63,578 bases of DNA from assembly GCA_002081555.1 (NCBI GenBank), contig MZNV01000142.1:1-63578 (forward strand), written 5' to 3'. The notes under the pieces are model-generated. The model did not search any database and was not told where the DNA came from. It saw nothing but the letters and a program-made list of their open reading frames with translations. Both the position numbers and the translations under genes were made by a program. The DNA is from Protostelium mycophagum (lineage: Eukaryota; Evosea; Variosea; Protosteliida; Protosteliaceae). This document shows positions 46,901 through 59,800 of the stretch, in pieces (position 1 is the first letter of the stretch; every line of letters starts with the position of its first letter).

Positions 46901-49688
46901 CCGCAGAAGTGTTTGGAAAATTCTACATCATGTTTCAAAACGGTAATTTTGACTGATATTATATTTTATTGTATATGAAAGACATCTCTTTTGGCCAAGT
47001 ATTTGAGCATCTACAGTGTTGTAAAGACGCAAAAAAATTGTCCGAATTGAGCATCCACATCGTTGTAGAATTATGTGAAAAATACAACTGAATGAAAGAA
47101 ATGCTGACAAGTATAGCATGGGCCGATAATGCCGATGTAATAAGTGAACAATACACCGGTACAGGAGCATTGAAGAATGACTTCACAAGAACAGGGAAGC
47201 GAAGTGTAAAAGGGATAGCCACTGATGGCCTCAACTCTATGAGAAGGTTCGTTGAAGTTTCATTTCGCAGAAGTTACGACGAAAAATCAAACGTAAAAAC
47301 GGACGCGTGATATCTCAATTGAAAAATATTTTATCAAAATAAAATCTAAACCAATTTTTGGTTGTTTTTACTCAATGCAAAGCACTCGGATTTTGTTCAT
47401 TCTTTGGAGGTGAATTTATTTATTTTTATAGATATATCAACAAGACATTTCAATACGATGACAGTCGACAAATCTCGGTCGACATTTTTTTGGGTAAATT
47501 TGCTGTCGGAAAATTACAGTTTGTGAGTATTTTTCATTTTAATAATACAAAAACCCAGAAATAACCGTTGTAGATCAACATGTCAGGACTGTTCATTCAC
47601 GAAGTCTTAATGCTTGATGACTACATGTCAATTGATTGGGACAACACTATTTTTAGTGAGGAGGACGGAAGGATTACGCAGCTCGTTGTAGATGAGAATA
47701 ATCAGATTTTAACGGAATATTCCCCGGATACGGGGGAGAGGACCGACTTTTCTTTCAAGAGTATAAGACACATGGAGAAATCGGACAAAAATAATCTAAT
47801 TTTCAACATTTTATTCGACACAACGTGAGTTTTTTTTAATTGGAATAAATAATCCCCTCATAATTCTGCATTTTATTGATTTTTTTAAATTTAAAAAATA
47901 ATGTGAAAAAAATAATAAAAAATAATAAAAAATAATAAATAATGATAAAAAATAATTAAAAATAACATGTGCAGATCAACACGTCATATTTATATGGCGA
48001 AAAACCCCGAGTCACGGAAGGAGATCTACAACAGGATTTACGAACAATTTAAGAAGAATACACACCCCGATAGAAAAGAAGAGAGGGTCCGCACGGACGA
48101 TGAGATGAAGGATGCCATAAAGATCATGTACGCATCATGGAACATGAGTAAGTCTTAAAGGATATAAATGGTTTATTTATTATTTTAGGATATGTATATG
48201 AAGCACCAAGTGAGGAGGTGCTGAACGAGTGGCTGCCTAAGAATGACAATGACATTGTCTCCGTGTCTGTCCAGGTCAATATTCATATGAAATCAATGTT
48301 TTACTTTTGAAAATATATTTGATCTTTATGGTTGAGCACATGATGAGCACATGATGAGCACATCATTGTCAATGAAGTAACCACATGCAACAAAAAATAA
48401 ATTGATGCGGCTCTGCCAGCAAACACACCGACACGTGCCTCCAAATCCAATCCTCTTTTCTATATAAACATTAAACCCCGACAGAACTGCGTCTACAACG
48501 TGCCAAGCGACTTCCAGTCCATACACAGAGGACACAACCACCTCTTCTTCCTCATACAAAAACATCTCGGACCTGATTACCAATGCGCCATCACATCATC
48601 GACCACAAATGAAACGAGAGAGAAGACATCTCTTAACGTTGAAGAGAATAAGAACAAAATGGATTCAGGCCTCCGAACAACACACACGATAGTCATGGTG
48701 AAGACTGATGCGTATCCAAAGGTGAGCGAATAGACGGGTTTTTGCATTGGGGTTTAGAGGTCACGTGTTGTATCGCAGCTGTTATAGATATAACATCCTG
48801 ACCTCATCAGATCACAAACATCTACAAGAGTAAAGTGTTGTATAAAGAGAAGATCAATAAGAACGACAGCGCACTGTGGGGAGGTCTAAAGAACAAGTGG
48901 ATCTCATCGGCCGGTATCAACAAGACGAATAACAAGGAGACGACAGATCGTTCTAAGATATTGGGGTCTGCTGTGCATCTGTTGGTGGGTTTATTTTTGG
49001 CATCATGATGGTAGAATCGTGGCTTAACGTGATTTTGCGGTAAGGTCACGGGCGCTTAATGTGGCGAAAGAGTCGGTTTTTTGCAGCTCTGCTGCCAGTG
49101 TAAAGATGTTATATGATGGAGAACAGACGCTCACTGTGCACAGTATAAAGACACTGCTATGTGTTTCGTGAACATCAATCACACTCCATACATGGAGGAC
49201 ATTATCATGAATCTAAAGGTGAGCTCACGTATAAAAATCCGATTGACTGAGACAGGGACCGTACAAACTAGAAGACAACTTTGACTACACCTTCCTCACT
49301 GGCTGTATCAATCCTGATCTGATCGATCCAGATGAATATCATCAGTTGTTCTCTGCGCACATTCCCACTCTTTCACCCAAGAGAAGAGGTGGTCCAAAGA
49401 CCGTCTCATTAGATGATCTTACAGATAAGAAAGGTGCGAGTCATTCTCGAGATGTATTTTAAAGAGTTTCAGTGTTGTTCGAGTCCACTTATTGGAGATG
49501 CAAATCGATCACGACGGATTGTCGTCTTGGCCACATCCAATTAGGTCTGGTCAATTCCTCAAAGCCACAGTAAGATCATCTTTATTTCTTCCTTCATGTT
49601 TTTGATGGGTACAGGGGAGAAAGCGAGAACACAATGTACCAGGCATTCTTCACACAGTTTTGTGTGGATGCCATCAATAAAGATTAAA
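43988..49688 (+). CDS. Synaptojanin-like SAC phosphoinositide phosphatase with degenerate 5-phosphatase domain
   Basis: ATG at 43988 (MAHRMSASRLKGSMEMEYLD) starts a basic, Ser-rich N-terminus. A later ATG at 44598 is an alternative start because the exon joint near 44380-44610 is uncertain. SAC domain: YGILGVIPLLS, LIVITQRERVGGILGRDIFK, FYFSYNYDVTHTLQR, RFFWNKYIS, ADPSGQTANFVETEQIL, FVETRGSIPCIWHQTS and the catalytic CX5R loop VRTNCIDCLDRTNVVQS (about 46785-46835). A PH-like segment follows (SGLFIHEVLMLDDYMSIDWD to STRHIYMAKNPESRKEIYNR). Then a domain like inositol 5-phosphatases: YASWNM, EVLNEWLPKNDNDIVSVSVQ, FDYTFLTGCINPDLIDPDEY. Its metal-binding and catalytic motifs are altered. The C-terminal exon ends FFTQFCVDAINKD at 49688. 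Expected role: turnover of PI4P/PI(3,5)P2-type lipids on membranes. Confidence 0.75.
47886..47965. repeat. AAAAATAAT simple repeat in an intron
   Basis: Successive AAAAAATAATA units fill an intron of the SAC-phosphatase gene. Low complexity only. Confidence 0.6.
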
Positions 49689-50312
49689 CATTGTTTGGCA
49701 TTCTTGATTCTCTAAATGAAAAGATGAATAAGAAGACTTTGGAAAACACATTTATCGTAGTCTGGGTTGAGGATGAACGATATCTGCAATATTTCAATGA
49801 ATGTACCCTCTCAAATACATTGTCTAAAAGATGAGACTTTGATTTTTAAGAGGAGTATTTCCCCAGCGCGTATAACAGAATATCTATTTGATCAGATATC
49901 TGCAATCCCCTAAGGGAAACTGGGATAGCATACTGTTCATCATGTTAACCTTCTTACCTCGTGGATCTGTGAGTGATCTCGATTGTTTCTGATTTATTGA
50001 CGTAAGTTGATTCATCTACAACGTCAAAAACGTCTGTTGTAAACCGTTCGTTCGAAATAAAATTAAGATTTGAATTTTATTTTTGGCGGCATGTGCGGGA
50101 AATCACATGACCAGCAGAAAGAGCTTTTTCGAGAATCGTGGAATAGAGGATACGATCGATCCAACACTTCTATATGACTCTGTAATGGTTCATCATGTTT
50201 TACAAGCTGACCTTCCAAGGATGACGAGCCAGATCAACGCAATCGAAAGCTCATTCCAACACCAGTAGCTAAGGTTTGTCCTTTGACTCTCACTTCTGAA
50301 GCAATCTTCAGA
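49689..50312. other. Region between the SAC gene and the coiled-coil gene
   Basis: No gene is resolved. An open stretch from ATG 50107 reads MTSRKSFFENRGIEDTIDPT and LLYDSVMVHHVLQADLPRM to a stop at 50268. It looks like real protein and may be a first exon of the coiled-coil gene, but I cannot join it in phase to the next exon. The rest (49690-50080) shows only short frames. Confidence 0.3.
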
Positions 50313-52796
50313 TGTTGCAAAGTCGAAAGGCACCCAAGAGTGTTCAGACAATACTTGTGAGTCAGGAGGCTGCTGCTAAAAAACAGATTCAAGATGCACT
50401 GAATCGAGCTGATATGATGGAGAAGAGATTGACAGAAGCACTTGCGAAGGTTTGATCTTCCAGTTGCGAGTTTGTTGCTGACATCTGCTCAGAAGGAGGA
50501 TTACCAAACGAAGTTAAAGCTGGCGAGAGAGGCGAACAGGGATCTGATCAAACACATGGAGAACACGAAAAGAGAGGTACAAGATCATCGACGTTTTGTG
50601 TACAGCGGAGTTGTATCCTGTAGAATCTTCACAAATTCTGAATGAAATGTCAGTTATCGAGAGCAGAAAATTCCAAAGGAAAGGCGAATAGCCAACCATC
50701 GCACATAAAACCAAATGTGGAAGAAGTGAATCTCAAGGATGAAGCACAAAGTAGACAGGTAAATATACAAATATTCCAACGGTTGCACAGATCACGCATC
50801 TTAACGCTAAACAGATATTATCTCTGGAAAAGGAAAGATGGCATATTCAACAAAAATATAACAAGAGCGAAGCTGAGAGGATCCAACTACAACGAGAGTT
50901 GAAAGTGATGACGGAGGCATTGTCACTTCGAAATATGTACCAAGAGCATAAAGAGAAGGGAAGTGAAGAGGATTTGAAGGTAATTGTTTTGTATCTCAAC
51001 TATTGGACTTTATTTGTCGTGAAAAACACCAGAAACATGCCAAAGAACACCACAAAACTATCATTCGCCAAATCAACAGATTAATAATCACAGAATCTGC
51101 TATTATATGATGTGGCGCTTGTTCGAGAAGAGAACACCCAACTCGTCACTGAGATAGAGATCAGAGATGATGACATCTCCAGATTGCAAGAAAAGGTCGT
51201 TCAGATGAAGAGCTCACTGGACGAACAGATTTATCAGAAGGAGATGCACATGAAGAATTGTTTAACGGCAGAAAGAATGGTGGGTGTCCGATTCTTTCTC
51301 TTTCGAAACTGTCAGATTGACGCGTGTCAAGCTGTCAGAATTGTCAGATAAGTTGGAGCAACAAGAAGGTGATCTTCTGCGGTTGAGAGGGGAGAGAAAG
51401 AAGCTTATTGAGTTCGTGCAGAATGAATCTGCAAAGGTAAGATATTCTATGTTCTTCACCAAAAAATTGCACCTTCATGACTCTGCCGCTCCTTGACTCT
51501 TGCATTGACCGGATTATTGACTTGGGAAGGTGAAAGTACAAGAGAAGCAGCGGGAAGACCAGATACTTCGATTGAATAAGCAAGGAGACGAAATGAAAAA
51601 TAACATAACAGCACTACAACAAGAGATAATATTGTTGAGGAGGGATGCAGATAAGGTGCACGTTATGGAAGACACCCTCAGGAGGCAGAGAGAAGAGGTG
51701 CGTCTATCAATCCATTTATGGATCAAATACCATAACACACAGTGAAAACGTCAAATCTTCCATAACTTTGGGATTTTTTGATATGATAATCTGAAAAATC
51801 TAGACTGAGCAAATGGAAAGTGTGCACCACCGTGACCAAAAAATCGAACAAGAGATGGCCGATCAGGTGAAAAAATCATTCATTCATTAAATGATGACAA
51901 GCTCAGGTCAACAACCTGATGAACATATTGCACCAGCTGGAATCTCAAAACGAAATCCTCACAAATTCACTTCAGGACGCTGAAGAACAGAAGAATCGAC
52001 TGAATAATCAACTTTCCACAATGGGCTCAGAGGTGACGATCTACAATCAACCGTACTTTTTCGCACGAATTTCTGCAGACAAAATATTCTTGGCTGTACA
52101 AAACAAGAATTAAAATTCGACGAGATGGACGATATCAAGCAGAAGCTCTATATCGCCTCAAACCACAGCGCACAAGAGGAGCATCTTCGGAAGAAATACG
52201 AAGAATACGTCAACAGCACGCGGCACCTTCAAGAAGAGTATCTGCGCATTCAACAGCTAAACGAACAGATGCAACAAGATAAAATGGAGTTGGAAGTGAG
52301 GTTAAAAGAACAAGGACATCTGGTAATCATTTGATCTTATTCTTTTATAATATATCCAGATAAAAACCCAGAATGACTCCACAGCACAATCCAAGCGCAC
52401 TCTCGAGAAGAGTCTTCTCGTTGTAGACGGGTTAGATATAGAATTGTCAGAGGCCAGAGCGCATGCGCAGCAGCTGGAGATGCGGGTGAGCGCGACAGAC
52501 GTACAAGTTCACGCCTCTTTCAAGCCAAGAATTTATATTCTTTCGACAAGTATCAACCGTTGCAGATCCGCGAATTAGAAGAGGAGAGTAGAGTGTGGAG
52601 ATCTCTACATGAAGCAGAGAGAAAGAAGAACCAACAACTGATGGAGAGAGGTAAAGACACCGAGTCCCAACACATTACAATGAGGTGAAATCAGATGGAA
52701 TGTGTTTCATCACGAAGAAACTAATGATGAAGCAGTCCTGACAGTTCGGCTCTGTTTGATTTGGGAAAGCTTCGAGATATTCTGCAGGAGAAATAA
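50313..52796 (+). CDS. Long coiled-coil protein
   Basis: The first secure exon begins MLQSRKAPKSVQTILVSQEA and runs AAAKKQIQDALNRADMMEKR. At least ten further short exons keep a heptad pattern: DYQTKLKLAREANRDLIKHM, LQRELKVMTEALSLRNMYQE, VREENTQLVTEIEIRDDDIS, LSDKLEQQEGDLLRLRGERK, LNKQGDEMKNNITALQQEI, LESQNEILTNSLQDAEEQKN and YVNSTRHLQEEYLRIQQLNE. The tail is LFDLGKLRDILQEK with TAA at 52794-52796. Gln, Glu, Lys and Leu dominate and no globular domain is visible. It could be a centrosomal, ciliary-type or Golgi tether protein; the sequence does not decide. The true start may be 5' of 50313. It converges on the next gene. Confidence 0.65.
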
Positions 52797-53000
52797 TAAA
52801 CTTTCAAATTTAAATGGACGAGATATTTGAATGTTAAAGAGAGTGATGATCAAGACATTCTTTCAATGTAATTGTAATGTTTTTCTGTGCAAGAGAGATT
52901 CATGCCTCTTTTATGTATGATGGCAGAGCCACACACAAATATTGTCTTTATATATGATGATAATTTTATTTTTTTGAGATGGATTGATGATATTGATCTA

Positions 53001-53620
53001 TTACGTTTGCATTTTGTCGGCATCTTGTGTGGGACCTCTCTTTCTGCTATTCTTAATGGCGGAGCTCTGTGCAGAGGCTGGTTTTGGTTTGGCCTCAGGA
53101 TCAATCGCCTCCAATGTTAATTTAGACACTGGCTGCTCTGATTCCATGGTGTTTTCCTTGGCTGCTTGTCTTGCCGCTTTCAATTTGTACTTCTTCAGCT
53201 GCATATCGTCGGTCTTTGTCTTTAAGATGGACTCACCTTGCGAGGTTGTGCTGATTTTGCAGAGAAGTCATAGACTTGATCTACGACATCTGGCATTGTC
53301 TCTGCGGCGGCTGTCGTACTGACTGAAGTTTGGTTCTCCTTTCTTCTCTGTTTGTTGGGGTTCATCACTTCTACTTCCATACCACTTTCCTTTCTCTATA
53401 TACATCATCAATATGATGTCACCCGATGTGTCCATCGCAACAAACCTGTCGCTTGCGCTCCAGTTTCTCTTCCCTTTTCTCTACCTCTTGCTTTTCCTCG
53501 CGGAGAAGGAAGGCATGTCTCTTCTTTCTGTTGGCCAAACTGTTCTTTCTCGCCTGATTTCGATGAATACTGTATTGAAATCGGTTGTTGCTCTCACCAT
53601 GATGTTGTATCTTTATGAGA
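53001..53620 (-). CDS. Small, highly basic protein, probably nuclear
   Basis: The stop is at 53001-53003 on the - strand. Three exons join in phase. The first carries IHRNQARKNSLANRKKRHAF and EEKQEVEKREEKLERKRQ (to about 53451). The second carries RKESGMEVEVMNPNKQRRKE, then TMPDVVDQVYDFSAKSAQPR. The third is LKKYKLKAARQAAKENTMES and ends AIKNSRKRGPTQDADKMQT. The Lys/Arg/Glu helix resembles small nucleolar or ribosome-biogenesis proteins, but I recognise no family. The start codon is unresolved: an ATG near 53614 exists, but its frame would require a 28-nt intron. Confidence 0.5.
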
Positions 53621-53890
53621 TGCGGAACAAATGCAGAAATTCCAAATAATCTGTCTCGTTGTAGTAACACCTAAACCTAACTCTAAAAAGCAACAAACAT
53701 GCATGAACTGGTTGAGTGTGTATTGACTTCTTGAAGATTAAGCTGCACTTGTCACAATGCTATGTATTGTTCCAGTCAATCTTGAGGACGAACATGTCTT
53801 TAGTAGTTTGTTTTCAATTTTTGAGCGTAGAATTGGGAGAAAACTCGGGACGAGAAAACCTGTGATTTTATTCCTGGCGACGACGAGAAA

Positions 53891-56800
53891 ATGGAGACCA
53901 GAGGTGGCCTCATTCCTCTGTCAAGAGAGTTTGGCCCTCTCTTGGAACATAACGTGAGTCGATGCTTCTGAAATTAGAATGATTTAATTTTGAGCAGCAG
54001 ACGACTGGGAGTGCCACGCCAACAACGATTTCTATCAGCAACTCTAATAGTACGAGCGATGAGGGAACATGGAGTGCAGACTCCTCCTCTAACTCAGTCC
54101 CCGACGTGCACACAGACAAGGAATATGATATTACAGAATTAATTCATCAAAGCGGAAACTCTTCGATTTACAGAGCTTTCAGTGTGTCTTCTTCAGTGTC
54201 AGTCGTAGTCAAGGTGAACAGATCATTCAGTAATGTCTCGATCTCATTAATGTATCCCAGGCGCCTTTAGAACCGACGAAAAGAGTATTACAGAAATATT
54301 CTAGAGAATTGGAATTTGGCAAACGATTACAGAACGTCCCCCAAGTGATGCAATACATAGGTCTGAAGAAGTACAGACGATCTCTCGCTTTGATCATGGA
54401 AGATTTTCATGGATTATCTCTACAAGCTCTCATGGCACAAGTACATAGATAATCATAAATCGATACGTACTGAAAATGTATAGGAAGTACTTGGACTCAC
54501 AGAAGCCTTGAAAATTAGTATAGAGGTAGTGGAGGGTCTCGGGCAGGTCCATCAGAACAACGTGATCCATCTTGGTCTATGTCCCGGCCACATCATGATC
54601 AACAGAAACGCCATGTCTGCGAAGTTTATAGACTTTAGCAGCTCTACTGTGTTGAGTAAAGTCTCATCCAGCATGAAGTTGAAGAACATTTCACAAGTGG
54701 AATGGATATCACCAGGTCAAAAACGAACAAATCTTTGTTTATACTGAGGCTATTTTTAGAACAGACAGGAAGGATGAATAAGGACGTGGACTATCGCTCA
54801 GACTATTACACGATCGGTGCCATCTTATACAGAGTACGTCTATATTTCTTACAAAATAAACATCTAATGAGTGCAGATGACGACCGGTTGCATGCCGTTC
54901 GTGTACACAGACATCGCTAAGATGATCTACGCACTCATCGCGAAGATGCCCGCTCCTCCTCATGTGGTAATATTTTATTTTTTAAATATCCAAAAAAATA
55001 TTTATATGAATAGATAAATAAGAGTGTACCTCTGACAGTCAGCAAAATCATCATGAAATTAATGTCTAAAAATGCGGAAGATCGGTGAGTGTTTTCTTTT
55101 ATGTAAAAATACAACTCGAAATTTGAAAATCAGTTTTGGCGGGAAAACCATTTGTGTTTGCAGAGCCACACAGCACCCCCAATTTTGCCTGAAAATAGAT
55201 TAAAAATATAATATGACAGCGAACAGATACCAATCTACATTTGGCATAAAGTCCGATTTAAATAGATGTCTCCAAGACATATTATTGGGTACTATAACTG
55301 ATTTTAATGTCGGGGAGAGGGACGTGAAGAGCACGTTTCAAGTATGTATTCATTTATTATTTCTATTTCTTTGTGTGCACAATCAAATGCATTTCTCGTT
55401 GTAGATGAACACTTGAAATCACCATATCTTCTTCGCGTCAATTTAACGTCCAAATTCACGGTACTTACCGCATAATTCCATTTTATTAAAGAGATTCAGG
55501 TAGTGCAAAAACTATATGGAAGAGAGCAGGAGATTGACATTCTACTGAAATGCTACAAAAAAATAAGCACGCAAAAAATCAACAGCTGCATCGTCTTCGT
55601 ATCAGGATACAGTGGTATAGGTGAGGGTCGAGATATCATGATGTCACATTCGGAGATATCTTAAAACGATCTCAAGCGTTGCCTTTTCACAAACACTAAA
55701 CCTCGACAATTTTCTGCAAAAAAAATCTTTAAAAATAATTTGACTTTACAATCAAAATTTCATGAGCAAAATACGGTGCTATGGCGCAGCGAAAGTAAAC
55801 TAAGCCTGACAGGAAAGACATCACTCATCAATGAGATACACAAGCCTCTCAGTAAGAACCGAGGTTATTTCATACAAGGAAAGATAGACCAATTCAACAG
55901 GGGGATACCCTACAGCAGCATCATTCAAGCATTTAGACAACTGATCAAGACGATACTCATGGTGAGTCGGATTATTCTTATCGTTCGAGTGTATGTATAT
56001 ATGTATAGTGCGATATTCATGTAAATTTGAATTATATTTTCTTCAATTTAATTATATTTTATTCAATAAATTGAATATGGTAGGAGAGCGAAGAGCAGAT
56101 CAACTATTGGAGGAACAATTTGTTAAAGTCACTGAACGGAAAAGGACAAGTCATCATTGATGTCTTGCACGAGTGTGAGCCCTCAGCATATATATATACT
56201 TGTTTACAATATTGGCTTTTTAGTGAATTTAAAAATGTGTTTTACACAACAAATATATTGTAAATAATGCGATGCGTAATTCACAAAAAAACTGCAACAG
56301 TTCCAAAGAACAGAAGAATGACGCAAGCAGTGGAATTGATTATAGGACCCCAACTGCCAGTGATAGCATTAACACCGAAAGAAAACAACATGAGGTTCAA
56401 GAATGTCTTCACCGAGTTTGTGTCAACCTTCACAAAGAAAGAGCACCCACTCGTCATCTTTCTGGACGATCTACAAGTGATTTTTATATCATTTTTATTT
56501 TTATTTGGGAAAACGAGAATGCGAAATTAACTTTTTACATTGGCAGAATCAAATATAAATTGAAATATAAATATCGGATTTTTTTCTCTCAAAGATATTC
56601 GAAATTTCTTACGGATCTCAGTGGTCAGACTATGCAACATTGATGTTGATGGAGGACATGCTTGGTGATAAAAAACTGAATAACTTTATGATCATTGGGG
56701 CTTACAGAGACAATGAAGTACGTATTTATTTGATATTTATATTGTCAATATATATTTATTTTCGTTTTGTCAGAGAATTTTTTTATCTATTCAAAATCAT

Positions 56801-59800
56801 ATTTTCTGCAACGAAATCTATTGATAAAATTTTTTGAATATTTTCTTAAAAATAATAATCATATGCAGGTGGACGAAGCACATCCCCTCACCATGGCGAT
56901 GAACACGATGAGCAACTTGGAAAGTATAAATATCACACACATCTCCTTGAAGAGATTATCCCTAGAACACATTAACGAACTCATATCTGATTCCACGAAT
57001 ATCCCACCAGAGGTGAGTTTTTATTTTATATTTTTCAATTTTTTTTACAAATCAGAAAAAAATCAGAAAAAAAATTAAAAAATTAAATAATATCCACAAA
57101 AAATCCTGAGTGATTCAGCAAACTTTTCCTCTCTCCGAAATCGTCGCGGAGAAGACACGTGGCAACCCCTTCTTTGTAACCGTATTTCTCACCAACTTGG
57201 TCAATGAAGGTCTTTTATCCTTCAACAGCACAAGTGGAGGGTGGATATGGGACACCGAAGTTGTAAAATCGAGGCAGATCACGGATAATGTGGTGAGTTT
57301 GTGGATTCTTTTAGAAGGATTTTCGTGCTGCAATTTGAATTTTATGTCAAATTTTTTTAAACTTTTTTTTGATTTCAAATAAAATTGAAAAGATAAAAAA
57401 ATTGGAAAAAATGTTTAAAAATTTAAATAATGCAGGTGGATATGATGACAGATCGCATAAAGAGAATGAACACAACGACACAGAATGTCTTATCATTAGC
57501 TGCTGCCATAGGGAATATATTCAACATCCACACCTTATCTTACATATCTAAATATAGCCTCAAAGATACCCTGGAGAACATCAGGCCCGCGATATTAGGT
57601 ATGACGTCTTAATATGATATCACAATATCCATATGAGATATCACGATGATATACCATAATGAAAGATATTAAACAACAACAATCTAAACCCTAAACCCAC
57701 AGAAAACGATTAAACCGTGATTCTGTGGTGTAATATTTCTCGAGGAGATATATACTCAAGTCCAACGCATAATGGCACAGCCACATAAACAAACGGCACA
57801 ACCCTGCACAAACCCACAATCATTCTGTCCTCCATAACCTCTTTAAAATATCCAAATAAATACTCACGAATAAAACAGACGAATTATTACAACCAATAAG
57901 TGATGAGAGCGGCCTCGTATTTAACAACGAAGACACTCGTGACGCAGAAGACAAACTGATCTTGAGGTTTTTACATGACCGAGTGCAACAGGCCGCCTAC
58001 GAATTGATCTCTGAAGAGGACAGACCGAAAATTCATTTGAATATTGGCAGGAACTTGTTGCAATTTACCCCTGAAGAACAGCTGGATGACCATTTGTTTG
58101 ATATACTAAGTCATTTTAAGGTGAAGAATATTTATTTTACAATGGAAAATTTTGTGTGAGGCGGCGGCCGAAAAATCACAAGGAGATTTGCTTCGGGATT
58201 TCAGGCTTTGCAGCTCTGCTGCAGTCTCATAGACCTTTTTTTGGTTGATGATATTGAACAATTTGATGCGGCTGTGCCCATTTACCTCACAAAAAGCCGC
58301 AGAGACTTGATAGTTTTATTATAGCTTTGCTGCAGACTAACCGCGAAGAGATTCAATGCGGTTGTGAAGCATCCTGCTGCCATCTCACAAAGATTTTGCA
58401 TCGGATTTTCATGATCTGCAGCTCTGCTGCAGTCACGATACCACGCCACCACTTGAAGATACTTCATCCTTCACAATAATGACAGTAATAGATGTCCATA
58501 CATCTGTTGTCCGAGCCAGAGGAGAGGCTTAAAATGGCATCATTATGGGTTCGTGCAGCCCAGAGGGCCAAGAAGAGTAACGCCGTATTCGTCGGCAGTG
58601 AATATGCTTCATACGCCATCATGATGTTACCACCTGACCACTGGGAGCATCACTACCATTTGTCCATCGAGGCATTCAAGGTGTTTATTTATATTGATAT
58701 TGTTGTATTGTAGATGCGGATTTTGGTATCTTTGCGTGTTTGTGGTAGAAACAGTTTCATAAAGAGCCACAAAGACCATAACGATCTAAAAATAATATTA
58801 ATATTAATATTTTAATAGCTGAGAGTGATATGCGAGCATCTGTGCGGAAGGCCGGAAGAGGCGGATAGAATTTATCCGACACTCCTGTCAAAATGTCGCG
58901 ATTTATCCGATACAACATCCGTATACCAAATCAAAATACAACAACTCGAGCAGCAACAACGGTATGCTGAGGCCATGCTCGCCGCTGTAGAGTGTCTACA
59001 ATTTTATAACGTCGACATCCCCCGGCCCGACGTCCCCGATACCGATTTGCAGCGTATCAATTTAGAACAGAGAAATCTGGTGGTACAAAATATGGCGGGA
59101 AGGCAAGTGGCGGACCTCTACAACGCCAAAGACATGACGGAAGAGCACCACAAAGCTGTCTTGGGGATATTGACAATGGTTTGGGCCTGCACTTATTGTC
59201 TCACTAGGAAGAGCTACATGAGCTTAGTCTCTACTATTGCATTCAATTGGACGTTGAAATACGGCATATGCGATGTGAGTTTATTTGTTAGAGTCTTGAA
59301 CATCTTTATGTGATATAATCTTTTTTACAAATAAATGATGCCTTATTCTATGAAAATGAAATATTAAATAATCACAGAAATCGTCCGTGGCCATGTGCAA
59401 TTGGGCTTTTTCAGCGGTAGATACAGATGAGGACCCCGTATTTGCATTTGATGTGGGAGTATTGGGATGCTCTCTGTTAGAATCACACCCGAACGAGCCG
59501 ATGCGCGCGAGATGTTACTTCACTTTTGCGGTTTGCGTCAGCAACAAGGTGGGATTATTAGAGACACATTCCATTTACGCTTGGATTTTTCTGCAAATAA
59601 GGTTCTTACTGATGGATGACAGGTGATGCCACTAAGTCACTCCTTCACTTTACTCGACAGAGGCTTCGAGTGCGCGATAGACAACGGTGATGTTGCCTTT
59701 GCCACATATTTCTCTCATCACGTGGTCACCTCGCGTTATTACCGGTATTTATTTATACATTTCATTTTATTTTTAATAATTTAATGGTTTATTTTTCTCC

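Noticed and set aside
53352-53649. Two + strand frames resembling membrane proteins
   Set aside because: Antisense of the Lys/Arg/Glu-rich exons of the - strand basic protein, which join in phase across two introns.
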